This document shows, in pieces, positions 32,005 to 39,354 of a DNA stretch of 53,157 nt (the stretch's first letter is position 1; every line of letters begins with the position of its first letter). A model generated the notes under the pieces. That model saw only the letters and a list, made by a program, of their open reading frames with translations. It did no database searches and was not told the DNA's origin. The position numbers were made by a program, and so were the translations under genes. Source of the DNA: an uncultured Victivallales bacterium (lineage in GTDB: Bacteria; Verrucomicrobiota; Lentisphaeria; Oligosphaerales; JAFGRS01); the NCBI GenBank assembly GCA_903837355.1, contig CAILUI010000422.1:1-53157 (forward strand), written 5' to 3'.

Positions 32005-32828
32005 GGATGCACCTCCGGGAACTGGTGCCACTCGCGGCCGTCGAGAAGGTGGTAGTTCGGGTGAGATTTCGGCAGCCAGGCGGTTCCGCAGCCTTTCCAG
32101 AAAAACGGTACCCCGGCGGAAACACACTGGTCGCGCAGGTCGCATCCCGCGATAGGGCTCAGTGGCCTGGCCCCCGGCCCCGTCTCCCCGCCGACAATCA
32201 CCCAGTCCAGGCAGCGGTCGTCGTCGGCCGTTCCTCCTGGGTAGCTGCAGGGGCGTAACCAACACGCGAGGTCCACCGGCCCCAGCATGGGCTCAATGCT
32301 CACGAACCGCAGCGCCGCCGGGGTCTGAAGCAACACGGGTATCTTGGCGTCGGCCTCGGCCTGGTTGCAGACCGTCACGCCCAGCCAGAGGTTGGGCAGG
32401 GGCCAGAGAGTGTCCGAACTGAGCTGCAACATGGTCATCCATGACCGTGCGTTCTCCGCTCGCTTGGTCAGCAGCAGGTAGGTGTGGTGTTGCCCCCGGA
32501 TGGAGCGCATAGTGTGGAACACATACCTCGTCCAGTTTGCCGCCATATCATCGTGGAAAAGGTCCCCCATCGAGCACACGAATACCCGGCGCGGACGGCG
32601 CCAGTGAAAAGGCTGGTCAAGGCGGGAGAGGTGGAACTGGACGCAGGAGAACGGCAACGGTTTGGCCGCGCATGCGTGTACCGCGTCTATGCACGAATCG
32701 TGCAGGTGCGGGAACCGCCGCACCATGTTGGCCGCATAGCAGTGGTCGCAGCCCGGCGAGCACGGCGTACAGCCCGTCACCGGGTTCCAGGTTGCGTCGC
32801 ACCACTCGATCTTCGTTGTTGCGCTCAC
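32001..32828 (-). CDS. DUF5131 (phage Gp37/Gp68) family protein, radical-SAM-like
   Basis: GTG 32828 overlaps the upstream stop (GTGA). The product has 275 residues. It begins VSATTKIEWCDATWNPVTGC and carries the CxxxCxxC cluster motif (Cys23, Cys27, Cys30 in CSPGCDHCYA). Further family blocks are FVCSMGDLFHDDM, LLLTKRAENARSW, LWLGVTVCNQAEADAKIP, RFVSIEPMLGPVDL and DWVIVGGETGPGARP. The motif implies an iron-sulphur radical SAM-type enzyme; the reaction is unknown. Members are widespread in phages, often near DNA methylases as here. Confidence 0.88.
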   Translation of the reverse strand: MSATTKIEWCDATWNPVTGCTPCSPGCDHCYAANMVRRFPHLHDSCIDAVHACAAKPLPFSCVQFHLSRLDQPFHWRRPRRVFVCSMGDLFHDDMAANWTRYVFHTMRSIRGQHHTYLLLTKRAENARSWMTMLQLSSDTLWPLPNLWLGVTVCNQAEADAKIPVLLQTPAALRFVSIEPMLGPVDLACWLRPCSYPGGTADDDRCLDWVIVGGETGPGARPLSPIAGCDLRDQCVSAGVPFFWKGCGTAWLPKSHPNYHLLDGREWHQFPEVHP

Positions 32829-33016
32829 CGCCTCGCCTCCTTGCCTCTGTGCTCCCAGATTCGCCGCGCCAGCCCTTCCGCCTTCAGGGCCTCGTGATCC
32901 GTCATCTCCCCGTCGGCCGTCCTGATCGCGAGCCGCTCCAGCTCGTCCGCAGTGAATACCCGCATCCACTCCGCCGGAAAGGGCGGCACACTGGCCGCTG
33001 ACCGAGTGCCCGTCAC
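32825..33016 (-). CDS. Small coupled protein of unknown function
   Basis: 63 residues. GTG start overlaps the zinc-ribbon gene stop, and its own stop overlaps the DUF5131 start (both GTGA), which strongly supports translation. The sequence is helical and charged (EWMRVFTADELERLAIRTAD, GLARRIWEHRGKEARR). No family recognised. Confidence 0.6.
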   Translation of the reverse strand: MTGTRSAASVPPFPAEWMRVFTADELERLAIRTADGEMTDHEALKAEGLARRIWEHRGKEARR

Positions 33017-33243
33017 AGCACACCCCCAATCGCCACACAGCGCACCACATGCCTGCCAAGGTCATCCAACGCCGCCTCGCGCCGGAACGCCGCCCGGCAG
33101 TGCGGGCACTGGTACACGCCCCGCGGGAGATCCAGCCCCAGCCGCGACACTGTCCAGCGCTCCACCTCGGCCGCCCGCCCGCACTCGCCGCAGGTGATGA
33201 ACGCCTGACCCCGCATCGCCAGTCCGACTTCCTCCGCCGTCAC
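33013..33243 (-). CDS. Small zinc-ribbon protein
   Basis: 76 residues. Two CxxC pairs, CGEC (about 18-21) and CPHC (about 46-49), with Arg-rich flanks, define a zinc ribbon likely to bind DNA or a protein partner. It overlaps the C5 methylase stop and the next start by 4 bases each. Confidence 0.7.
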   Translation of the reverse strand: MTAEEVGLAMRGQAFITCGECGRAAEVERWTVSRLGLDLPRGVYQCPHCRAAFRREAALDDLGRHVVRCVAIGGVL

Positions 33244-34700
33244 GATGCCACCTCCGTGAGCGCAGCCATGGCCAGCGCCTCAGCCACGGGCGGACAGACC
33301 GCGTTTCCGATCTGCCGCACCTGCTCTTCTCGGGTCCCGTGGAATGCGTACTCACGAGGGAATCCCTGGGCCCCGGCCAGTTCATGCGGGAGCAGCATGC
33401 GGAAGCGGATATCGAGCGTCAAGACCTCGCCCTCGAGGAGGCCGAACCGGTCTTTGCACGTCACAGTGCGCAGCGGCCTGTCCACGCCGCCAGACTCATC
33501 GTTGCCATAGTACGGCACGACCAACCCCAGGTGAGCACCGCTGCAGCTCACCGTTGGCGCCGGCCGGTCGGCGCTCCGTGTCTCGCTCTGGCCGCGAAGA
33601 ATGGCCAGGAACGGGCTCACCACTGATATGGCGCCATCCGTGGCCACCGTCGGCAATGGCTCGCGCGTGGGCCGTGGGGCTGCTCCGGACTGCTGGCCCA
33701 GGACAAAGGGCTCCACCAGCCCGTAACGGTTGCTGCAGTCGACCACCGGCAGGGGAGAGCCAATGCCGTGTACCCGGCGGAAGTCCCTCTCGCGCGTGCC
33801 GTTGTACCGCACCACGAACGGCTCTACCAGGCAATGCCGCGCCTTCGTGACCACAGTGCTCAGCGGTTCGGCTACACTCCTCGCCCGGTCCGCTGAGGAC
33901 TGGTTGTCGAGCGCCATGATGAACGGTTCCGCCCATGCCCCCCAGTAGCGGCGGATCCCCGTCTCGATCCGGCGCAGCGTCGCCGCTGCCAGCGGCCGGG
34001 CCCGCTCCGATAACCGCTGCCCCTGGACACTCCAGTCAATCACCTCCGCCGCGGCCCGCCACGGTCGGCGCGAGTCGGCAAACAGCGTAGTCTGGTCTTC
34101 AGCGTGCGACGGCTCCGGCCATACCAGACGCGCCGACCCCCGCACCGCCTGCACGAACAGCCGCCGCCGGGTCGTCGGTGCCCCGTAGTCGGCCGCGTTC
34201 AGCACCCGCCACTCCACCCGGTACCCGAGTGACCGCAGCGCGTTTACCCAGGCCGCGAACGTCTCCCCGCGCCGCGCTGCCATCACCTCGCCAGAGGCGT
34301 TGAGAGGCCCCCACTGCACAAACTCCGGAACGTTCTCGATGATCACCCGCCGCACATACAGTTCCTGCAGCCACTTCAACACCGTCCAGGCACTGGCCCG
34401 GCTCTGGTCGCTCTTCGGGCGGCCGCCGCGGGCTGTGCTGTGGTGCGTGCACTCCGGAGACGCCCACAGCAGATCCACCTTTCCACCCGGAACCGTCCGG
34501 CACGGGTCCAGCGTCTCCACCCCGGCGCAGTAGTGGTTCGCCCAGGGGAAGTTCGCCGAGTGCGTCTCCACCGCACGCTCCCAGTGGTTCACCGCGTGCA
34601 ACTCGACTGCCAGGCCAGCCCGCCCGCACGCCTGCATGATCCCGGAGGTCTCCCCGCCCCCGCCGCAGAAGAGGTCAACGATGGTGGTGCGCTTCTTCAT
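33240..34700 (-). CDS. C5 cytosine DNA methyltransferase, variant catalytic motif
   Basis: 486 residues from ATG 34700, which overlaps the upstream stop. Motif I is DLFCGGGGETSG (9-20), the catalytic loop is ASPECTHHS with Cys84, and motif VI is ENVPEF (122-127). The C-terminus has QGFPREYAF and QIGNAVCPPVAEALA (motifs IX-X). The Pro normally before the catalytic Cys is Glu here; phage relatives with SPxCTHHS loops exist. It methylates cytosine in DNA, probably to shield the phage from host restriction. The target-recognition region (about 230-400) has repeated VEPFVxxx blocks. Confidence 0.9.
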   Translation of the reverse strand: MKKRTTIVDLFCGGGGETSGIMQACGRAGLAVELHAVNHWERAVETHSANFPWANHYCAGVETLDPCRTVPGGKVDLLWASPECTHHSTARGGRPKSDQSRASAWTVLKWLQELYVRRVIIENVPEFVQWGPLNASGEVMAARRGETFAAWVNALRSLGYRVEWRVLNAADYGAPTTRRRLFVQAVRGSARLVWPEPSHAEDQTTLFADSRRPWRAAAEVIDWSVQGQRLSERARPLAAATLRRIETGIRRYWGAWAEPFIMALDNQSSADRARSVAEPLSTVVTKARHCLVEPFVVRYNGTRERDFRRVHGIGSPLPVVDCSNRYGLVEPFVLGQQSGAAPRPTREPLPTVATDGAISVVSPFLAILRGQSETRSADRPAPTVSCSGAHLGLVVPYYGNDESGGVDRPLRTVTCKDRFGLLEGEVLTLDIRFRMLLPHELAGAQGFPREYAFHGTREEQVRQIGNAVCPPVAEALAMAALTEVAS

Positions 34701-35089
34701 GCCTGCGCCTCCAGTGCGACAACCAGGTATCCGCTGCCCGTCTCGGCCGGATCCAGGTACAACTGCGGTGGGGGCGGGCGCGGCAGATCCAGGTACGCCA
34801 CGATCACCCCGCGCACCAGCGCCGCCTCAGCCTGGTCCAGCCAGCGCACCTGGGAAGCATCGAGGAAGACCGTGAGCACGGTTGACGAGTCCCGTCTTGC
34901 CGGCTCCGTGTACGCCCGTACCGCTACGCAGCGCTCAGCCGTCAGACGGTTCGCGTGCCAGCGCAACGCACGGCGGACGATGCCGCTCACCCCGCCTTCC
35001 ACCTGGTAGGTATCGGCCGCCCACTGCAGCCGCCCGTACAGCTCACGAGGGAGACGCACCTTCCGCGCAATCGTAGAGTCGCCGCACAT
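34697..35089 (-). CDS. Putative ribbon-helix-helix-like protein
   Basis: ATG 35089 is chosen because AGGAGG lies 9 bases upstream. A GTG at 35095 is too close to it. The product has 130 residues. The N-terminus (TIARKVRLPRELYGRLQWAA ... GVSGIVRRALRWHA) has the pattern of an RHH DNA-binding protein. The rest is alpha/beta with a Pro-rich stretch. It is the first gene of the replication operon, below the 13-bp-arm palindrome, and might regulate it. Confidence 0.55.
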   Translation of the reverse strand: MCGDSTIARKVRLPRELYGRLQWAADTYQVEGGVSGIVRRALRWHANRLTAERCVAVRAYTEPARRDSSTVLTVFLDASQVRWLDQAEAALVRGVIVAYLDLPRPPPPQLYLDPAETGSGYLVVALEAQA

Positions 35090-35105
35090 CGCCACCGCCC
35101 TCCTG

Positions 35106-35192
35106 CCGCCATCTGCAAGACCCTGCCGCCTGCATTCCAGCCGTCTTCAAGACCGTGTAGCACGTGGCGTGATTCGCGGACGTGCTACACGG
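35106..35192. repeat. Two GTCTTGCAGACGGCGG-type units and a 13-bp-arm palindrome
   Basis: Two 16-bp units on the minus strand (35106-35121 and 35138-35153, one and two mismatches) precede a perfect inverted repeat with arms CCGTGTAGCACGT (35153-35165 and 35180-35192) and a 14-base loop. The same elements occur at 14710-14778 with the same loop length. It occupies the whole gap upstream of the RHH-like gene, so it could act as operator, terminator or promoter hairpin. Confidence 0.85.
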
Positions 35193-35194
35193 AC

Positions 35195-35776
35195 TTAGCG
35201 CTGCTCCGGGTCGCCTTCCCGGATGCCGCACTTCGGACACAGCCGCTCATCCTGCGGGACTACCTCTCCGCACCCTGGGCACTTGGCCTCGGGAGCGTAG
35301 GTCAACGCCGTAGTCGGCAAGACGCCGTCCGCAGTGCCCGCCGTCAGCAGGACCCTGATCCGCCGCGCCAACTCCCGTTCCCGCTTCCCCACCGACAGCA
35401 CCGTCAGCGTCTCCAGGATGCCACGGCGCACCCCCTCCACGTCCAGCGCATACACCAGCGCCGCCAGCTCCTGGAGTCGCGTTGCCGCCCGGTGCACCGC
35501 CGTCATTGCCCCTGCCGACCCATCCCGAGCCAGGCCAACCGACTCCCGGGCCGCCTCGGCAAGCTCCAGCGACAGCGCCTCCAACCCTTTCCCCTGCGCA
35601 AACCACGGGACGGGTGCTGCGCACGGCGTCTTGCAGACGGCGGAAATGGGGGAAGTCGCCGCAGGCAGACCGTTGGCAAGGCCAGCCTCCAGGACCTCAG
35701 CAAGCCGCCGGTTCAGCCGGGCGATATGGGCGCTCAGCCGCAGCGCGTAGGCCAGGTGCTCAGCTCTCGTCGTCAT
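35195..35776 (-). CDS. Zinc-ribbon protein of the early operon
   Basis: 193 residues. N-terminal and central helices (RAEHLAYALRLSAHIARLNR, RAATRLQELAALVYALDVEG) lead to a C-terminal zinc ribbon (CPGCGEV...CPKCGI). An insertion encoded by two interspersed repeats (35613-35643) produces the segment around SAVCKTPCAAP. It overlaps the upstream gene by 4 bases. Function unknown. Confidence 0.6.
   Translation of the reverse strand: MTTRAEHLAYALRLSAHIARLNRRLAEVLEAGLANGLPAATSPISAVCKTPCAAPVPWFAQGKGLEALSLELAEAARESVGLARDGSAGAMTAVHRAATRLQELAALVYALDVEGVRRGILETLTVLSVGKRERELARRIRVLLTAGTADGVLPTTALTYAPEAKCPGCGEVVPQDERLCPKCGIREGDPEQR
35613..35643. repeat. Two abutting interspersed repeats inside a gene
   Basis: A 15-bp GGTGCTGCGCACGGC (as at 12028 and 12818) directly abuts a 16-bp GTCTTGCAGACGGCGG unit (35628-35643). 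Both lie in frame within the zinc-ribbon gene. Confidence 0.8.
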
Positions 35777-36987
35777 CCCTGGCCCCCTTCCTGCAGCGTC
35801 GGCAGGCCGCGGACCGCTGACACCAGCGAATGCAGATCCTGGTACGCATCCCGCCCGATCTGCGCCAGCGCGAGCGCCGTCATCCAGCGCGACATCAGCG
35901 CCGACGCCTCTGCCACCAGAGCGTCCAGGTCCACGTCAACCCGCTTCCGCGACGTCTCCGCCATCGGAGCCGGGCCGCTGGTGGGTGCCGCGGCGAGCAT
36001 ACCGCGCGCCGCGAACTCCTGGTTCACCTTCGTCAGTTCGACGACTGCCTTGCGGTGCCCATCGCGCGCCTGGTCGCGTTCTGCCAGCGCCGTCTTCAGC
36101 TCACCGGTCGTCCGCTCGATCTCCTGCCGGGCCTGCCTCACCTCCGTCCGGCAGCGCTCCAGATCCTCAGCCTGCGCGTCACAACGGGCACGCAACTCCG
36201 CGGTCTCCGTCATCGGGTCCAGCAGACGGCTTGAATGAGGACCGGCTGAAGCCGGGACTCCTGACCTGGGAACGCCGATCTCCTGATCGGCTGCAGAGCG
36301 GGGCCTCGTCGACACCACCAGGCGCCTGCCACCGGAAAAGACCCGCGCCAGCTTCCCCTCCCGGCGGAACTTCAGCGCCCACCAGCCGTATGTGTGCTCA
36401 TTCACCTTGAGCGTCGCGAACATCGGCCCCGCCGCAACCTGCTTCACCGCCGCCGCCCGCGACATCCCCGACGCCATCACGTCGAGTATCGCCTCCACCG
36501 CCTGCAGCCAGAGCCCGTGATCCGTCTTCGGAACCCCCTTGGTCCCCTTCCCGCTCGGCGGCTTCGGCGGCGCCACCTTCTTCGGCGCCTCCTGCTGCGC
36601 AGCACGGCCAACGGACGCTGCGGCGACACGGCGGTACTCCGGCGCGTCCGCCGCGGCGGCCTTGCTCGGGGGGCCCGCGGGGGCCACGGCCCCTCGGCCG
36701 TCGGAGACTCCTTCGTCCGCGTCTCCGCCGTCCGTAGGAGCCACACCGCGCGGCGCCGTCCCTTCCATCGCCCCAGTCATCCGCGTCGGCGATGCTGACA
36801 GCAGCCGCACATAGTCATCGAGCCCCACTCGCGCGCCATCGCAGAGGATCAGCGTCCCCAGGTTCCCCACCGCGTCCACCGTGCCCGTCACCTCCGCCAG
36901 CATCCGCGGCGTGCGATACGAGATCACCGCCCCCGAACGCAGCGCCAGGCGCTCCTTTGCCACCAGATTGCCATTCGCCCCGCTCAT
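35773..36987 (-). CDS. Large early protein with coiled coil, unknown function
   Basis: ATG 36987 follows GGAGGTGGGAGT and overlaps the upstream stop (ATGA). The product has 404 residues. A small beta domain (SGAVISYRTPRMLAEVTGTV) precedes a low-complexity Pro/Ala/Lys region (~80-150). A winged-helix-like part (ILDVMASGMSRAAAVKQVAA ... YGWWALKFRREGK) and a strong coiled coil (AELRARCDAQAEDLERCRTE) follow. The stretch SGVPASAGPH before the coiled coil is encoded by the palindromic repeat at 36238-36293. Confidence 0.6.
   Translation of the reverse strand: MSGANGNLVAKERLALRSGAVISYRTPRMLAEVTGTVDAVGNLGTLILCDGARVGLDDYVRLLSASPTRMTGAMEGTAPRGVAPTDGGDADEGVSDGRGAVAPAGPPSKAAAADAPEYRRVAAASVGRAAQQEAPKKVAPPKPPSGKGTKGVPKTDHGLWLQAVEAILDVMASGMSRAAAVKQVAAGPMFATLKVNEHTYGWWALKFRREGKLARVFSGGRRLVVSTRPRSAADQEIGVPRSGVPASAGPHSSRLLDPMTETAELRARCDAQAEDLERCRTEVRQARQEIERTTGELKTALAERDQARDGHRKAVVELTKVNQEFAARGMLAAAPTSGPAPMAETSRKRVDVDLDALVAEASALMSRWMTALALAQIGRDAYQDLHSLVSAVRGLPTLQEGGQG
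36238..36293. repeat. CCGGC-TGAA-GCCGG hairpin element and half GGGAACGCC palindrome, inside a gene
   Basis: The 31-bp hairpin element (36238-36268) matches 4562-4592 with paired stem changes that keep base pairing. It runs into the CTGGGAACGCCGATC... element (36266-36293), related to 5541-5599. Both are read in frame within the 404-residue protein gene. Confidence 0.8.
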
Positions 36988-37358
36988 ACTCCCACCTCCG
37001 ATGCCATCGCTCCGTGCCTGTGACTCACCGACTCCAGAGCCGCGACCCGTTCCGCCAACCGATCCAGAAGGCCCTGCAGCTCAGCCAGCGCCTTCCCGTC
37101 CTCGGCAACACTGGCATACCCGTGCAGCCGCACCCCGGCCGCCTTCGCCAGCGTCCCCAGGTTCCCCACCGTCACCGGGCGGCCCAGGAACTCCGCGAGA
37201 CGCTGCGCCACATGCCCCTGCGGCTGCTGCGCCGCCATCTCCGGGCACTCCCGCAGCCAGGCCACCGCCGCCATCTGCGTCGCCAACGGCATCCGGTTCG
37301 CCGTCCGCGGCTTCTTCCCAATGCTCTCCCCATTCCTGTTGTCGTCCATACCGGCCAT
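36984..37358 (-). CDS. Hypothetical early phage protein
   Basis: 124 residues from ATG 37358 with AAAGG upstream; an ATG at 37349 is possible. The basic N-terminus is followed by helices (TQMAAVAWLRECPEMAAQQP, VAQRLAEFLGRPVTVGNLGT) and a C-terminal coiled coil (LAELQGLLDRLAERVAALES). GNLGTL is also seen in the next gene product, a possible shared nucleic-acid-binding fold. Function unknown. Confidence 0.55.
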   Translation of the reverse strand: MAGMDDNRNGESIGKKPRTANRMPLATQMAAVAWLRECPEMAAQQPQGHVAQRLAEFLGRPVTVGNLGTLAKAAGVRLHGYASVAEDGKALAELQGLLDRLAERVAALESVSHRHGAMASEVGV

Positions 37359-37384
37359 CGTCTCGCCCTTTCCTGGTTACCGCA

Positions 37385-37567
37385 CTACCGCCCCACCCAC
37401 TGCACCAACAACCTGGCCGCCACCCACAACCCCCAGATGATCACCACCACCCCCACCATCCCCAGCAGGTCGATACACACCCGCTCCCGACGGCTACGCG
37501 GGTCACTGTCCCCCTGCGCCGCGTCCGCCAGCAGTTGCCGCCAGCGCTGCTCACGATTGGCGCTCAC
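37385..37567 (-). CDS. Small single-pass membrane protein
   Basis: GTG 37567 overlaps the stop of the upstream 54-residue gene (GTGA). The product has 60 residues. A charged N-terminus (NREQRWRQLLADAAQGDSDP) precedes a C-terminal membrane helix (LLGMVGVVVIIWGLWVAARL). It pairs with the next membrane protein. Not clearly a holin, as it sits in the early region. Confidence 0.55.
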   Translation of the reverse strand: MSANREQRWRQLLADAAQGDSDPRSRRERVCIDLLGMVGVVVIIWGLWVAARLLVQWVGR

Positions 37568-37728
37568 AGCGGCACCTCCTGCAACCACTTGCCCAGAAGG
37601 CACCCAATCACCAGCACGCAGATCGCGGCGGTGATCCCGAGCGTCAACAGCGACAACTCCCCCCGGTCGTGCGCCTCCTGTCTGGCGCGCTCATCCCTCG
37701 CCTGTGCCCGTGGTCCGTAGTGACTCAT
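37564..37728 (-). CDS. Small membrane protein (54 residues)
   Basis: ATG 37728 with AAGGAG about 9 bases upstream. The 54-residue product starts MSHYGPRAQARDERARQEAH and has a membrane helix (LTLGITAAICVLVIGCLLG) and a short tail. Its stop overlaps the following GTG start, so the two small membrane proteins are translationally coupled and may act together. Confidence 0.6.
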   Translation of the reverse strand: MSHYGPRAQARDERARQEAHDRGELSLLTLGITAAICVLVIGCLLGKWLQEVPL

Positions 37729-37749
37729 GGAGCCTGCTCCTTACGCGCT

Positions 37750-37932
37750 TCATCGAGTCTCGCCAGCGTCCGTGACACTGGCCATGTGCAACCCGTCAAA
37801 CAGCAGCTCCAGAGCGCCGGGGCAGTCCCGTAGCGCCTCGCGGGCGGCGTTGACCCCGGCCAGAGCGTCCTCAGTGATGCGCCGCGCATTGGCGGCAGAG
37901 TGTCGGGAAGGCTTGTCGGTGGGCGTCGTCAT
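37750..37932 (-). CDS. Small early protein of unknown function
   Basis: 60 residues. Start overlaps the upstream gene end by 4 bases. Helical (RRITEDALAGVNAAREALRD, CPGALELLFDGLHMA). No family recognised. Confidence 0.5.
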   Translation of the reverse strand: MTTPTDKPSRHSAANARRITEDALAGVNAAREALRDCPGALELLFDGLHMASVTDAGETR

Positions 37933-38255
37933 TGCGCCACCTCAGTCTTGCAGACAGCGGGAATGGTGGACGGAGCTGGATCGCCAGCCGTATCGCAACA
38001 ACGGCTCACCGCCGCCCCTGGCCGCGTGCCAGGACGCCCGTCCGTGAGAGTGAGTGCCGGTCCCTTCCGGCTGCCATCGTAACCGCCAAAGAACCGCCGG
38101 TACGCCAGCTCCGCCAGCGCCGCGGCCAGCGCCGAACCGCCAACGGCCGGTATCTGCTTGCCGCCGGCCACACTGCCGTCCGGCATCACGACGTACCGTT
38201 CCGGTCCATGTCCTGCCGGCGCCCTCATGGGGATGCAGATCGTCAGAGCCTTCAC
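37929..38255 (-). CDS. Small early protein carrying a C-terminal repeat
   Basis: GTG 38255 has GAGGAGG about 8 bases upstream. The product has 108 residues with a beta N-terminus (VKALTICIPMRAPAGHGPER, YVVMPDGSVAGGKQIPAVGG) and an Ala-rich helix. The last residues (TIPAVCKTEVAQ) are encoded by a GTCTTGCAGACGGCGG-type repeat at 37945-37960. Function unknown. Confidence 0.55.
   Translation of the reverse strand: MKALTICIPMRAPAGHGPERYVVMPDGSVAGGKQIPAVGGSALAAALAELAYRRFFGGYDGSRKGPALTLTDGRPGTRPGAAVSRCCDTAGDPAPSTIPAVCKTEVAQ
37945..37960. repeat. GTCTTGCAGACAGCGG repeat at the end of a gene
   Basis: One mismatch to the 16-bp consensus; forms the C-terminal codons of the 108-residue protein. Confidence 0.75.
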
Positions 38256-38259
38256 GCCG

Positions 38260-38481
38260 TCAGCCCTCCTCTCCCTTGCCGCCAACCGCGCCGCGCTCGC
38301 CTGTTCTGGATATCCGTTTATGGATATTTTCGGGCAGGTAAGGAACTAGGAGACTGGCAATAAGCTGGCTCCTGGTGCTCAACGCTGGGTTGCTGCGAAC
38401 CTCAGTGTCGGCCGCCTCAATCAGCCTTTCGTCAAGCACCACCTGCACGGCCTTCTTCACTGGCTGACTCCCTGTTTTCAT
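38260..38481 (-). CDS. RHH/CopG-like small regulator
   Basis: 73 residues from ATG 38481. The pattern KKAVQVVLDERLIEAADTEV ... LSTRSQLIASLLVPYL is that of a ribbon-helix-helix DNA-binding protein (strand, helix, turn, helix). It is the first gene transcribed leftward from the switch region, opposite the CI-type repressor, and so occupies a Cro-like position, though Cro itself is HTH. Part of the gene contains an operator-like palindrome (38310-38327). Confidence 0.65.
   Translation of the reverse strand: MKTGSQPVKKAVQVVLDERLIEAADTEVRSNPALSTRSQLIASLLVPYLPENIHKRISRTGERGAVGGKGEEG
38310..38327. promoter_or_regulatory. Operator-like palindrome ATATCC-N6-GGATAT
   Basis: Perfect 6-bp arms with a 6-base spacer, inside the RHH gene. 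The form TATCC-N6-GGATA is shared with 38494-38509 (TAGCC-ATATGT-GGATA) and weakly with 38550-38565, suggesting one regulator binds all three. Confidence 0.45.
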
Positions 38482-38493
38482 GGCATTACTGAA

Positions 38494-38566
38494 TAGCCAT
38501 ATGTGGATAATGTCAACACCGTATGTTGATTTTTTTACGGCTGAATGTTAAGCTGTTTGTGGATAA
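38494..38566. promoter_or_regulatory. Divergent switch region with two TTATCCACA (DnaA-box) sequences
   Basis: TGTGGATAA (complement TTATCCACA, the DnaA-box consensus) occurs at 38502-38510 and 38558-38566, in the same orientation and 56 bp apart, flanking an AT-rich tract. A TTGACA (38516-38511, minus) and a TTGATT (38526-38531, plus) are candidate -35 boxes for the leftward operon and for the repressor; their -10 boxes are weak. The same motifs also fit repressor operators. Confidence 0.5.
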
Positions 38567-38579
38567 AGGAGTTACGCGA

Positions 38580-39296
38580 ATGAGCCATGGCATGGGTCTA
38601 CGCATCAAGCAAGCCCGCGAGGCAGCAGGGATGACCCAGGAAGAGCTGGGCGAAGCCACCGAGATCAGTCAGAACCAGATCTCGCGCTATGAGTCTGACC
38701 AGGTGGACATACCAGCGTACCGCTTGGGCTCCATTGCCCTTGTCCTACGCGTTCCTATCGGGACTCTGGACACAAGGCTTGCTGGCATGCCCTCGGGTAC
38801 TGCTGCTGCACCACCGGTGCGAGGCACTCGGACCGGCGACCTTGGCGTTCCCATTCCCATGCTCGGTTTTGCCCGCGCAGCGGACTTCGAGTCCAGCCTG
38901 CAGAGCGTCGAGGATTTCGCCATAGAGGCGTCCGACGGGGCCACGGTGGTCTTTCCGCAGTCCCGGCAGGGTGACATGGCCCTCACCGTCGAAGGCGACT
39001 CCATGCTTCCATGGTACCCTCCAGGAACCGTCCTGCTGGTCCGTCCTGGAGAGTTCGCACAGCGTGGCGACATTGTCGTCGCAAAGCTCGGAACTGGCGC
39101 CGTCGTGGTTAAGCGCTACCAACGCCGGCAGAACGTCGTCACCCTGGAATCGTTGAACCACGGCAGTGAAGGCGAGACCTTCGAGTGGCACGTCAAGGAG
39201 CAGCCAGGCTTCATCCTCTGGATGTGGCCCGTGATCCAGAGCACCCGTGACGAGCGCTCCGTCCGCTGGCACGCAACCAAGATGGGAGCGGTCTGA
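38580..39296 (+). CDS. CI/LexA-type phage repressor
   Basis: ATG 38580 follows AAAGGAG by 8 bases. The product has 238 residues. An XRE helix-turn-helix lies at about 6-60 (GLRIKQAREAAGMTQEELGE ... ISQNQISRYES). A linker leads to an S24/LexA-like domain with Ser141 (EGDSMLPWYPPGTVLLV) and Lys178 (AVVVKRYQ). The usual Ala-Gly cleavage pair is not seen; LGFARAAD occupies that area. It would keep the phage silent and respond to SOS if cleavable. Divergent from the RHH gene. Confidence 0.88.
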   Translation: MSHGMGLRIKQAREAAGMTQEELGEATEISQNQISRYESDQVDIPAYRLGSIALVLRVPIGTLDTRLAGMPSGTAAAPPVRGTRTGDLGVPIPMLGFARAADFESSLQSVEDFAIEASDGATVVFPQSRQGDMALTVEGDSMLPWYPPGTVLLVRPGEFAQRGDIVVAKLGTGAVVVKRYQRRQNVVTLESLNHGSEGETFEWHVKEQPGFILWMWPVIQSTRDERSVRWHATKMGAV

Positions 39297-39354
39297 CGGA
39301 GACTTTGTGTCGCCGCACCCGGCGAATTACCTCTGTGTTGTGAGGAGGGGCCCT

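Noticed and set aside
37385..37728. Holin pair
   Set aside because: Two small membrane proteins are coupled, but they lie in the early operon, far from any endolysin, and do not match a known holin pattern.
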